A stretch of 64,000 bases of DNA, from contig NC_045127.1 of the NCBI RefSeq assembly GCF_007655135.1, positions 55,221,051 to 55,285,050 of the forward strand, read 5' to 3'. This document shows, one piece after another, positions 1 to 10,887 of the stretch; the stretch's first letter is position 1, and the number at the start of each line of letters is the position of its first letter. The notes beneath the pieces are model-generated. The model was given only the letters and a program-made list of their open reading frames with translations, searched no databases and had not been told where the DNA came from. The DNA comes from Punica granatum. Its lineage: Eukaryota; Streptophyta; Magnoliopsida; Myrtales; Lythraceae. Position numbers and translations under genes: made by a program.

Positions 1-155
1 TTTAGATGAAACCATGAAATTCTGCAAGCTGAAAGAACTAATCTAATGGAAACACATGAAAGTCCTAAGAAAGCAGTCTAATATTTTTTATTTCATAATC
101 ATGATACATTATGATGACTTCAATTTGACAATTAAATATCGGCAATCACACTTGC

Positions 156-3100
156 CTCATAGCTTGCAAGTCCATATGTCTCATCGCAATGCTTGTTGCC
201 ACATACGAACTGCCCTGGCAAAGTTCAAAGTCAACTCTGAACCATCTTCTTCTTCTTGTTTCAAATTTTGCGAAGACTCAAAATACATAATATCAGTCCG
301 TGCTAATGTCCCGTTTCGAGTGCGCTTTGTGTTATTTATGCACATAAGGAAATAATCAAGGGCATTGCATAACAAGCTGGTGATATTGATTACCTTTGCC
401 AGATATGACTTCTTTCTCTATCCTCCATCTTAGACCAATCTAATGAAGAGCAAAAAGAGGAAGGAACCAACTCGTGAAATGCACCATGGCAATGTAAGGA
501 GGAACATATAAAAGTGTATATTTTTGGAATAACATGAAAGATGGGCACATATTTCTGCAAGTAAATTAAAAAAAGCTCCATGCACTGATCTAAGCATCAA
601 TCCTCAATATGCTTCATGCACTGAACTAAGCATCAATCCTCAATAACTATTTATTGAATTGATCTTCCAAAAGCTTAGTATCCTCTAAATTCATAATTTT
701 TCGAGCATAGAGGAATAGTGACAATCAAACTCTTGCTAGAGATTCTTGATGGCATTAAAATATACGTCTGACTGAAGCAAAGGGGGGGAATATGTTATCA
801 ACAAAAAAAACCAACGTACCTTGCCAGTTTTATACTTTGTCATGTCAGCTATGCAGTATCTTCAAGGTTGTTAAGGTGATACAGAGAAATACTATGAGAA
901 ATTGATAGAACATTCCTTTTTACTTGGAGGAAAATGTTTACCATAGATAACACGCTTTGTCCCTAAGAAAGGATACTCTTTGAAAAGTTTGTCATAGTAA
1001 CGCTTCACCAGTCTTTGTTCCCAAGATGAATCCTTATCATCTTCTTCAGTCCGTATAAACCTTGACAAAGTAACATAGGTATAGGGACATGAGAACAAGC
1101 TTAAACAAATTTTCAGGTATGTAAGAAGAAAAGAATAGGAAAAGGTAAATCAAAGTTAGCATACACAATGGGATTAGTCGGGCTAAGCCCAAACACCCTC
1201 GTTATCCCCCCAAAAAAAAAAAAAAAAGAGTTAGCATGCACAAAAATTCTTGATGTTTATATCTGTCCTAATACAACAAGGTTATTTGGATGTAGTAATC
1301 TTCTTAGTAATTAGTCTTCTTTCTGATAAGTAATAACTTTAAATAATGTGTTGCAATTATGCTACAATCCACTTTTATCGTCATTAAAAAGCTTTAACAA
1401 AGGTTCTCAGCATATTTGGCATGTCTGCCGAAAATTTCCTGCCTCTCTGTCTGAAATAAACATATCTTCTTACGACAGTTAAATCTAGTACATGGGAAAA
1501 TTATGAACCTTGCTAAACATGAGCAAGATAGGAGCCTCGGCTCCTATGACTTGATTCACAGGCTGGATATTATCCCTCCCCACTACTTTGTCCTCTCCAC
1601 AAATAAATACCTCCTGATATATCATTTTCAATCATTTTACTTCTACCCTTTCATGAAAGAAAAAGAGCAAACAAACCTTGCAGTCTCCATACCTACAAGT
1701 TTTTGTTGTAACTACATTAATTTCAGCAGTTTTTTTCTCATTTTCATGTATATTATAATCAGCAGTCTTTTTGTTTTTTTCCCCAGTCTTCATTCTCTCT
1801 TTTTATCTTTTCATTCTCTGAAATAACAACTAAACATTTTCGGATAGCCAAAAAATACAGGCTACTAGGTTTTTCCTTGAATCAAGGGGTCAGCAGAAGG
1901 GTGAAGAAGGCTCTGTTATGGGTGACTATGGATAGTGCGATGCAACATAACAACCACTATGTTACAATGGATGATTTCAAAATGGCATGTCTCTCTTTAA
2001 AAAATAAGATACCGCAATATAAAAAGTATGTATCAAGGTCTTCGTTGGACATGCCCAACCCAGCAGAAGCGCTCTCTTATATACTTCTCCCTTTCAAATC
2101 ACAGTACTAAAAACAAGTATGAAGGGGATACGTCCATTGAATATGATCTGATTGTAATCATTGCCCAAAAGATAAACATAAGAATGGGGATATAATAGCA
2201 GCATTCTATTGTTGCATTCTTCTTCCTTTCACATCATAGTACTTAAAACATGTATTAAAGGAATATTGCCATTGACTATATGGTTAAATTGCAATTAATG
2301 CCCAAAAGATACACATAAGAATGGGGATATAATAGCAGCATTCTATTGCATTCTTCTTCCTTTCACATCATAGTACTTAAAACATGTATTAAAGGAATAT
2401 GGCCATTGACTATATGGTTAAATTGCAATCAACGCCCATAAAAAAAATTAAAAAAAAAAAACACACAAGAATGTGAAATGCCATGATTACCAATGGAGTA
2501 AATGAACAAACCTGTATCCTTCTCTAAGGGTGTCCTGGTCTGTTTTGACCGGAAGGCTAACCCGGGCATCTTTATCTTTCCCATAGAAACTAACTGCAGA
2601 AAAAAGCAAGTGCTCACATAAGAATCTTTTCATGACCAGTGCATGCAAAGGGCCACTGCATTACGATTTTAAAGCAAACACGTAAAAGCTGGTTTCAAAT
2701 TTTCTAAGCTAAATTTGAATATAAAGTGCATGTGAGGATAATTGTAGCCCCCTTCAACCTTCCAGAAGGGGATTGTCCACCATCCATTTTCTATAGGACA
2801 CCATGAACATGCAAATAAATTCTTTACTACTTGCAATCTTTCTTGGTGTCCAATCTCACCGGGACAAAAAGGTCTTTTATGATGAGGAGGACAGAAAATA
2901 TTGACAAATAATGTATTAGATTTTCAACAGTTAAAGCCCCTTTAAAATTGCCTTCATCTGTAATACTTTTTCCACATTTTTAAAGGTAATTAAGTTTCAT
3001 AAGCAAAGCACCAAGAGAATGCAAGCCCATCCACATCCAGTCATATAAATCTAAGCATTGGACAGCTTATTTTTCTTAGACGTTGATATTGTAGCTACGA

Positions 3101-4738
3101 GTAGAAATCTAAAGAAAGAAATCAATAGTGAATTTTATACAATTTTATCATACAATTTTTATTTATTTATAATATCATAAATTGAACCAAACTGAATTCC
3201 TAGAATAGCTTAAGTTCAGCTTGCTAGTATCAACCAACTAATGGATTATGGTTCTTATGCACCCTCCTCTAATTGACAATATGCATTCCATAATTAATTA
3301 TCCAGCATAATATTTGTAATTCAGCCATCCACACCACGGGATAAGGTGTTTCAAACTCCATAATACGTATAGCAGATTGTTTAGAAGCCTCTCTAGCACT
3401 AGGTACAGTTCGCCACCTTACACCCGAAAGTCAATAATATGAACTCTCTAATGGAATGTTACTTATTCATACATGATCTTAAGCCTATTGGAGTACCCTA
3501 GTAGCCTGATCCCATGACCATTGGCAATTACAAGGCAGCCTGTAATAACTTTTCTCCATCTCAACCCATTCTAATCGGTTTTTTTAACATTTCAACTCAT
3601 TTCTAAAGAGATTTATGAAAAAAACAAAGAAATTAGTCTCCATGTTCTTTGGCCTGCGTGCTCAATTTTCTTTGGCCTTCGTGCCGCTGGGATATTCGAG
3701 TGGGTTCTGTTGTTTTGAGTCTGTGGTGTAGTGGCCTAGTGTGGTGGCTCTTGTATTCGTAAAGTTTCACTAAGTTTAATAAAGAGCAATCTCATGAAAA
3801 GGGGGGGGGGGGGAATTACAGGCACAAGGCAGAAAATTCTAACTTGGTTTCTGCTATTGAGCTATGATGACTCACAAGACAACTAAAGGTGCAAAATATG
3901 GAAAGCCTTCAATCGGCAGTAGAACTCGTTCAGTCATAAAGGAGAATGTAAGGATGATAGTAGCCCCCATCCTAACTTATAGGAGGGGACTGTTCATCAT
4001 CCTCTTGATATAGGACAACAGTATAACACAAGATATTGGCTCAGTATTTGTGCTTTTCCTGCTATCCAGTTTTTGCTTTCTCTTGACGGGTCTTATCCAT
4101 CAGAAAATTCAAGTTCCATATCAAACGAAAGAGTAAACATAATTAGGTTAATAGTTCGATAGCAAATATAGAAGAAAGGAATTTTTGGAAAACCTTGTCA
4201 TAATCTTATTTTGTCATTTGAGAACAAACAGCAGCCTGTCAGAAATATCAATCTTCAAGAGGTCCCGACAGTAAGATGCCAAAACTAGGAGTTCGGGGAA
4301 GAAGAAAAATTCAAGTGATTCAAGAATGATGCAGGAAGCCAAAGGATACTGTATCAGTAAACCAGCCAGAATCCCCGACCACGTTCGAGTTATAAGCATC
4401 ATAAAATAGGCTCGAGAAGTCCAACAGAGAAGGAACAGCCAGACACGAGAGGAGACTCAATCTCAAAGCAAAACCAATTCGACAGTAAATTAAGTCGCAA
4501 CAAGGAATAAAATGACCAAACGACGAACCGTAATCATTGAGGAATTTCTTGTGCCGGTCGTAAGCATTGAGCCCTCGGATGTGCGCTTGGTATTGCCTGC
4601 AAGAAGCAATCAAATATCACCATCAGCCTTCAGGAGCTGCAAATGGCGGGAAGGATTGGGGAAGAGAGAGAGAGAAGCGCACTGTTTTCTTTCTTCTCTG
4701 TCCCATATATGCGATTTGAGAGAACCGAAAGACGCCAT
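156..4738 (-). CDS. FRA10AC1: FRA10AC1-like protein, partial (3' end outside window)
   Basis: Seven exons join in phase: 4738-4683, 4596-4529, 2593-2512, 1060-977, 859-820, 439-394 and 214-156, giving 145 codons without a stop. The protein starts MASFGSLKSHIWDREERKQ and continues with AHIRGLNAYDRHKKFLNDY, a KTDQDTLREGYRF segment, SWEQRLVKRYYDKLFKEYC, IGLRWRIEKEVISGKGQFVC and CGNKHCDE. These match, in order, the conserved core of the FRA10AC1 family, nuclear proteins thought to act with the spliceosome. The two CxxC-type cysteines of the GNKHC segment suggest half of a zinc site; the partner cysteines should lie in the missing last exon. Exon 4 ends at a U12-type donor and exon 7 at a GC donor, so simple ORF calling misses most of the gene. 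Family assignment is from memory of the motif order. The 3' end was sought at 1-155 and not found. Confidence 0.9.
860..976 (-). other. U12-type (minor spliceosome) intron
   Basis: On the minus strand this 117-base intron begins GTATCCTTT, the full U12 donor consensus, and has CCTTAAC about a dozen bases before the acceptor AAG, which fits the U12 branch site. It sits between codon positions 2 and 3 of the Glu in KLFKEYC. Removing it restores an exact match to the FRA10AC1 core, while reading through gives unrelated residues. Confidence 0.85.
1165..1232 (+). mobile_element. Possible SINE 3' end with A tail
   Basis: A short segment containing GGATTAGTCGGGCTAAGCCC and ending in a C run and about 16 A lies inside an intron of the FRA10AC1-like gene. 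The GGATTAGTC end followed by an A tail resembles the 3' ends of some plant tRNA-derived SINEs. No A or B box was found upstream, so it would be truncated. Confidence 0.3.
2085..2440 (+). repeat. Three-copy tandem repeat, about 135 bp unit
   Basis: Two near-identical units (about 2164-2300 and 2301-2434, offset 137 then 134 bases) share GAATGGGGATATAATAGCAG and the following CTTCTTCCTTTCACATCA. A more diverged partial copy lies just before them (about 2085-2163). The array is inside an intron of the FRA10AC1-like gene. The offset difference comes from one extra TTG in the first unit. Confidence 0.8.
3655..3815 (+). mobile_element. Possible retroelement 3' end with G run
   Basis: A locally GT-rich block ends in TTTAATAAAGAGCAATCTCA, then AAAA and about 14 G. 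The AATAAA signal near a simple tail suggests a retroposed transcript end in the large first intron region of the FRA10AC1-like gene. No coding sequence is visible, so the class cannot be named. Confidence 0.25.
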
Positions 4739-5068
4739 TAATTAGCTGCTGCCTGCCGTGCTGCTTATTCCCCGCAGACTGGCTGGCTGGGCTTGGTGCC
4801 GCGGAGAGCGAGAGAGAGAGAGAGAGAGAGAGGGGGGGAGGAAACAAATTGCCGGAAGGAAAGGGAAGGGAAGGGATCATGCAATAGTAATAAGGCTGAA
4901 CGACGGCTTCCTCTGGCCCAAATCAATGATTGGGCTGAGCTGAATAAAGGGCTTTACTATTCCATGGGCCTACATTCCACAGCCAGCCCTCGTGTCGCTG
5001 AGGTCAAAAACAACCCCACTCTATGTAATGCCCCTATTTATTTTATTATTTTATTACAACAAAAAACA
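4739..5068 (-). promoter_or_regulatory. 5' region of FRA10AC1-like gene with GA tract
   Basis: The stretch upstream of the minus-strand start holds a GA tract at about 4809-4832. No clear TATA box was found. It ends at the target duplication of the neighbouring MULE, so the insertion lies about 330 bases upstream of the start codon. Confidence 0.4.
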
Positions 5069-5077
5069 AAAAAAATA

Positions 5078-5423
5078 GGGTAAATTACCAAAAAAAATAC
5101 AAACTTTGCACTTTCTATCAATTTTAGCACAAACTATTTTTTTTATCACAGAAATTCACGAACTTTTAATTTCCTATTACATTTAGCACAAAGCGGCCAG
5201 ACCTATCAATTTAAACAGAATTGTCCGATGTGGCAGTTTAACGGTCGTGATGTGGCTAACGTCGGCTGACGTGGATTCCCTCCATTACCCTATTGATGAA
5301 ATTACGTGTTGCCCCTCACCCTCTTCTTCTATTTGTCTGATGGGGTTTGGCAAAATGGAGATTTCACCTCCTCTCCATTTAGGGTTTAAAATCGCAGGTA
5401 AAAGGAAATAGGGGAGAAAACAA
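5078..5423 (+). repeat. Left terminal inverted repeat of the MULE
   Basis: It matches the reverse complement of 10392-10737 over 346 bases with about 11 substitutions and no indels that I could see. The match stops after GAGAAAACAA. Confidence 0.93.
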
Positions 5424-5813
5424 ATTGTCTTCGAAGATCATTACGAAGAAAGGAAATTCAGGTTGGGCATGTGATATTTTGATGGAATTAGGGCACAAAA
5501 CACACGAATTTGAGGTCCACGGTAGATATCAGAGATGCGAGTTTATGGCATGTGTCGATTTTGCAAGAAATCGCTGGGCGGAGAAGTGATTTGCTGCACA
5601 TAGCAGAGAGGTAAGGATAAGTAAGGATGCTATTTTTTATGTTGTGTTAAATTGTTCTAGACTTTGGTCAAAACTTCTGGGATATTATCAATCACGTTGA
5701 TGCAAGATGAGAGAGATTTGTCTCACAGCGTGATGATCCATGACATTGTGCTAATTATTAAAAGATGATTTGTAGTAGTAGTTTCTAATCATAATTCTTG
5801 TGGTTAATGCCAG

Positions 5814-5905
5814 TGAGGGTGAACTTTGAGTTCATTAACAAACTCGGCGTAGATTGGTGGTGTTTCCACGACAGGGACATTGCCCCTGATGGTAAAACAC
5901 TTGAG
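5814..5905 (+). pseudogene. Captured xylose isomerase exon with intron borders
   Basis: The 92-base segment is preceded by an acceptor-like TTAATGCCAG and followed by the donor GTGAGC. It encodes [20 protein letters not shown] followed by APDGKTLE, the active-site region of xylose isomerase (the FHDRDI motif is diagnostic). No other xylose isomerase exon is recognisable inside the element. This is one exon copied with its flanking intron sequence from a host gene, the usual Pack-MULE pattern, here in an element that also carries a transposase. Confidence 0.85.
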
Positions 5906-6012
5906 GTGAGCTGGTTTTTCCCGTTTGCTCTTTTTTCTTCTGCAACGAAACAGCTCTTTTGCGGTCAAGATGGCAAGTTGACAGGAAAATTGTGGGAGCT
6001 ACTGAGACAGCT

Positions 6013-6235
6013 CTACCTGAATTGGGGGACTTTGCAAACTGAAGTTTGGGTTACCTGAATTGGGGATTTTGCAGGACTTGGGGCTACCTGAATTAGGGGA
6101 CTTTGCAAACTGAAGTTTGGGCTACCTGAATTGGGGGATTTTGCAGGACTTGGGGCTATCTGAATTGGGGGACTTTGCAAACTGAAGTTTGAGCTACCTG
6201 AATTAGGGGATTTTGCAGGACTTGGGGCTACCTGA
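6013..6235 (+). repeat. 72-bp tandem repeat, three units, inside the MULE
   Basis: Units start at about 6013, 6084 and 6156 and end near 6228. Each has two alternating halves, one with GGGGGACTTTGCAAACTGAAG and one with GATTTTGCAGGACTTGGGGC. The 72-base period keeps reading frame; on the minus strand it reads as a Pro/Ser-rich 24-residue repeat (APSPAKSPNSGS). It may be a relic of a captured or element gene; no start or splice support was found. Confidence 0.8.
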
Positions 6236-6878
6236 TAAGATGAAGTGCAGTGTCTGCATGGTGTTATGCTTTCTATGTATTTCATTCTATGGTTTGTTAT
6301 TTGGTGGAGGAAAAACTAGACCAGTTGGTTTGTTAGTTGTCTGTTTCGGATTCGAATTTGGTGTAACCCCTTGATTGTTCAATGACAATGTCCTATATGT
6401 AGTCAAATTGTTCTCTTCTTCTTTTGTCCATTCCCATCTAGCAATGATCATTCAAAAGCACAAAAATACACATCTAAAGCATAAGTTGCTGTTGAAATGA
6501 ATAACAAGATAACAGTAAGATACCTATATTCCCATACGTTTGAGTTTCACACAGTTATCTAAAGAAGAACTTGCAATATTCATGTAATATGTGGCAAATA
6601 TAATGGATGTCCACGTCCATTACACTCTCAATTAGGCTGGTGAAATGGAGGTTAACATCCATCATCATTCATGCACTATCCTATCCATTCTACTTAGAAT
6701 AACCCACAAAAAAGGAACATATCCACAAAAAAGGAACATTCAAAAGCGAGACATGCTGTTGTTGCTATTGCGGGACATGTTGTTGCTGCGAAACATGCTA
6801 TTGCTGTTGCCACAGATTTTACTGTTTCTGCTGGTGCTAGAATTACTGCTGCTGCTGCTGGCTCATATTCTGCTGCTT

Positions 6879-9800
6879 TTACTTATGGGAAAACTGTCCT
6901 CCCAATCTCCCTTGATGGCAAATTCTTACTTGTTCACCAGGCATCTACACGAAAAATGTGAAATGTGTTTCTCTTATTCCATAAGCACCATTTAAAGTGA
7001 TAGAACTCATATGACCTTACATGAACAAATGTAATTCCTGTTTCTGTCCCAATTGTAACTCCATATCCCTTTACTGCTTGTGCTTTCTCCTTGTGAACTA
7101 AAGCCTCATAAGAGGATCTTTGTTGCTTTCTTCTAACCTATAATTGACATGGTTCAATGTTAGTTAAACAATAACAGTACCATTGAAATAAAACTTACTA
7201 AAATAATACTTACAGGTAGCTTTGATGGTCCTTGGGCCATCTGTCCTGGAACCACCTGATTTGATTGCACCTGACCTGAAGCCATCTAACTTGAAGAATT
7301 CTTGTGTGGCCTTCCCCTCTTCTTGATCTGATTAAGAGGGATAGCATATTACATGAGCTGGGGATGTTGGTTAAGAGAGGTAAGCATATTATTTATGGTA
7401 GCTATGTTAATGTTATGAGAGAAAAGCATATTACCTGAGCTGGTACTGCTGGTTCTTGTGCTCTTCCCTTGTCTTTGCATGTCTTTTTGTTGTGTCCATA
7501 TTCATGGCACAAACTACACTTCATCTCAACTCCTTTCTTGGACAATTTGTTGGGATTACCTTTCCCGTTATCCTTCTCACTTTTATCCTTTTTTCTGGCC
7601 TTTTTTGGTCTCCCTATTTGCCTTCTAACTATTGGAGGTAATATAGGTTCACTCTCGACCTTTTCCCACATTTTTTTCCCATTTAGTGGCTGTAGAAGCT
7701 GATCATATGCCTTTAGATAGGTGTTCTTGGTGTAACAATCATCAACAAAATCCTCTGCATCCTTTCCCAACCAATGAATGCCTGCAATGGCATGAGGACA
7801 AGGTATTCCTGTAAGATCCCACATTCTACACCCGCAAGTCCTATTTTTGAGCTCCACACCATAAGTGTCATCTCTATATACCACCTCAAATACCTCACGT
7901 CCAGCATGTGTGGGTGTGCATAACGCACTAATGAGCTTATTCTCTTCGAGCTTCTTCCTCACCCTAGGACATATGGTGTCATTGCATTTCAATATCATCT
8001 TCCTCTTATCCGCCAGTCTTTTCATCACGACCCTCCTTATATCCTCTAACATGTCTATTATTGGTTTTGTCCTTGCATTCAGTATATATGCATTAAAGCA
8101 TTCAGACATGTTATTGTCAACTACCTCACACTTGGGCCAAATGCTGATTTTATGCATGCAGAACTTCTCTAGTCCAACTGCCTTAAAGTTATCATGAGCT
8201 TTTTGGGAATGTACCTTCATTTGATTCATGACTTCATTAAATTCAGCTGCTGTTGGGCACTTGACAGCCTTCCAAAAGAGGTTCGTCAATGCATATGTAA
8301 TCTTATTATTCTTCTTCCAATTTGCATAGAGGTGCCTTGCACAAAACCTGTGCTCGACATTAGGCATATATGCTCTCACTGCATTTTGAAGTCCCTACAA
8401 GAGAGAAGAAAAAACATATCAGATTAATATTCCATATATGCTGATAGAGATAATTGAAAATAAATATGCAATTATTACCTTCTGTTGATCACTCAACATT
8501 GTCCAACCAAATCCATCTGAAATGCCCAAATCATAAGTAAGCCTATGGAGAAACCACCTCCATGAGTCTTCATTTTCCCCTTCAACCACAGCCCAAGCTA
8601 TTGGGAACATCTGATTATTCCCATCCCTACCAATTGCACTAAGCAATTGTCCACCAAGATGTGTCTTAAGGAAGCATCCGTCTAGGCTAATCACAGGCCT
8701 GCAACCATTCAGAAATCCTTGTTTCAGCCCTTCAAAGCCCACATAGAACCTCTTGAATATAGCAGCTGATTCAGGAACATTCCTCTCAACCATCATATCA
8801 AACAAACTGTCTCTATTTACCCTCTTCAGTTCTGCAATATAAGATGGCAGTAAATTGTAATGCTCACCCAATGACCATCTGATGATAGTAAGAGCCTTTG
8901 CCCTAGCTCTATAACAGACAATTTTTGTGACTTTTAAAGCAAATTTCACATCAAGGTCATTCATCATTTCTGTAATACTCCAATCTGGGTTTTGCCTAAA
9001 CCTCTCCAAGTAATGATTTGCAAGCCATTCCAATGAAGCTTGCCTATTCCTTGCAGATCTATAGCACCTATGCTCTGGATCATAAATCGTCACCACAAAT
9101 GCATCTTTCCTCTGAGTCTGTCTACCATATATTTTCCATGGACAGTTCTTTGCACACCTAGCCTCTGCCTTCTTCACACCAGACCTGACCCATCGAATAG
9201 ACTTCCCATTCTTAACTGCATAATCTTGCACAGCTTGCCTGAATTGCTGTGACGATTCAAACCTCATCTTAAGGCAAAATTCATCATCTCCTTTGCCCGT
9301 GTAAGGCTTTCCCTTATTTGTTCTCTTCGTTTTCTTACCTTCGTCTTCACTATTCTCTGGTGTCATCACTTCATCATTGGACAAAGCATAATCACTATGA
9401 GCTTCTACTGGTGGTTCTTCTTCAGTTGCCTCCATAACCTGCACATCATGTAATCCTTCCCCTTCAAACTGCACATCATGTAATCCTTCCCTCTCAACCT
9501 GCTCAAAACCTCCACTAGAACTTTCACCTTTACTCTTTCTCAACCTATAATTCCTCAAGTTTGCTAAGGCTGCAATATATTCATCATCCCCATCATTTGA
9601 CAACTCATCACATTCAAATTCATTACCTACAGATTCATCATAATCATTAGCTTCAAAATCAGTATCCCTAACCTCGTTCCCTTTCTCACCACCCTGATCA
9701 GACCCTTCATGAAGACCCTGAACATGAAGATGCAAATTGTCACTTTTCTTATCTGCTTCTACATATACATGAACACACCCATGTTGTACCCCTAGTTCAG

Positions 9801-10050
9801 CCATCTTCATAACTTCACGATCAGACTTTATCTCAACCAATCCATAAGACATACATTGCTTTGGCACATGGTACCACATTTTAATGGGTTCCCTGTAATT
9901 TAAGGACTCTAGTGTGTTTTTGAGCTCAACTCGCGACATTCGATCGTAATCCTCTTCTGATGAGATGAGTTCACCACCCACATAATGGATCTCAGGTAGC
10001 AAAACCATTTTCCCACCATGATGTAATAGGAGCACAAAAGCTGAATCCAT
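6879..10050 (-). CDS. MULE transposase (mudrA type), five exons, one in-frame TAG
   Basis: Exons 10050-8479, 8394-7435, 7327-7214, 7137-7021 and 6944-6879 all join in phase 0 and give about 942 residues. Order: an N-terminal PB1-like domain (from MDSAFVLLLHHGG), an acidic linker, a MuDR DNA-binding region (about 256-330), a DDE transposase core with D457 in SLDGCFLK, D521 in LSDQQK and a candidate E622 in NNMSEC, a SWIM zinc finger (CGCRMWDLTGIPCPH, about 711) and a CCHC knuckle (CSLCHEYGHNKKTC). Exon 3 carries an AT-hook-like KKRGRPHK, then TAG at 7286-7288, after which a Gln-rich tail continues in the same frame. Thus translation would stop at about residue 857, after all catalytic parts. 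Start 10074 is an alternative; 10050 fits the usual start of the PB1-like domain. Confidence 0.9.
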
Positions 10051-10391
10051 CCTATGTATGAATAAAGGCAACATGCAAAAACACCATTAAAAATGAAAAA
10101 TAAAAAGATACTTTTTATTAAAGTAATCAACCAAAAAGTAACACAGTGACTCTGTTGGCCTCAACAAACTCAAACAAAACGAAAAAAAAAATCAACTTCA
10201 TCGAAGCAAGGGATCACCTGTAAACAAAAGGACACCAACAGGTCTTCTACCTGACAAAGCAAGAGCTCAACAACCAGTCACTTGGATAATGGGACCACAA
10301 ATCCAGACCACAGCTGAACAAACATTCCACGCGTATGCTTCTCCTCGTACAACTCTGCACGGTTAGCTTTAAGCTCCAAAAAGCTTTTACC

Positions 10392-10737
10392 TTGTTTTCT
10401 CCCCTGTTTCCTTTTACTTGCGATTTTCAACCCTAAATGGAGAGGAGGTGAAATCTCCTTTTTGCCAAACCCCATTAGACAAATAGAAGAAGAGGGTGAG
10501 GGGCAACACGTAATTTCATCAATAGGGTAATGGCGGGAATCCACGTCAGCCGACGTTAGCCACATCACGACCGTTAAAGTGCCACATCGGACAATTCTGT
10601 TTAAATTGACAGGTCTTGCCGCTTTGTGCTAAACGTGATAGGAAATTAAAAGTTCGTGAATTTCTGTGATAAAAAAAATAGTTTGTGCTAAAATTGATAG
10701 AAAGTGCAAAGTTTGTATTTTTTTTGGTAATTTACCC
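10392..10737 (-). repeat. Right terminal inverted repeat of the MULE
   Basis: This is the partner of the left repeat. It lies upstream of the transposase start, so it probably holds the transposase promoter, as in other MULEs. Confidence 0.93.
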
Positions 10738-10746
10738 AAAAAAATA

Positions 10747-10838
10747 TATAGTCTCCTTCTGATCTGACCCAATCCGTGTAAAGGTGCATACACCCGGGTG
10801 CATGATTTGCTAACTGAACAGTTATGGGACCCACGCGG

Positions 10839-10887
<49 letters not shown>

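Larger units (their letters stand above)
5078..10737 (-). mobile_element. Complete Mutator-like element (MULE), 5.66 kb
   Basis: Both ends carry a 346-base inverted repeat that opens GGGTAAATTACC. The flanks carry a perfect 9-base direct repeat AAAAAAATA (5069-5077 and 10738-10746), the target duplication length of the Mutator superfamily. Inside, the minus strand encodes a mudrA-type transposase. The left third holds a captured xylose isomerase exon and a 72-bp tandem repeat. I counted about 11 mismatches between the two inverted repeats, which points to a fairly recent insertion. The TSD is A-rich, so the low-complexity match is weaker than it looks, but the exact TIR ends place it precisely. 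Confidence 0.93.

Noticed and set aside
1..155. Last exon of the FRA10AC1-like gene
   Set aside because: An acceptor-like TTGCAG on the minus strand near 27 leads to NFMVSSK, which does not fit the expected block after SYE, so the exon is placed outside the window.
56..355. Plus-strand ORF at the window start
   Set aside because: It overlaps exon 7 of the FRA10AC1-like gene on the other strand and has no family signal.
2085..2440. CRISPR-like array
   Set aside because: Tandem units have no unique spacers, and the DNA is plant nuclear.
5528..5610. Short plus-strand ORF MRVYGMCRFCKKSLGG in the MULE
   Set aside because: Two Cys pairs hint at a zinc finger, but 20-odd codons with no splice support and no known match are too little.
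6645..6995. Leu-rich plus-strand ORF
   Set aside because: It is antisense to the last transposase exon and to its Gln-rich CAG-repeat 3' region.
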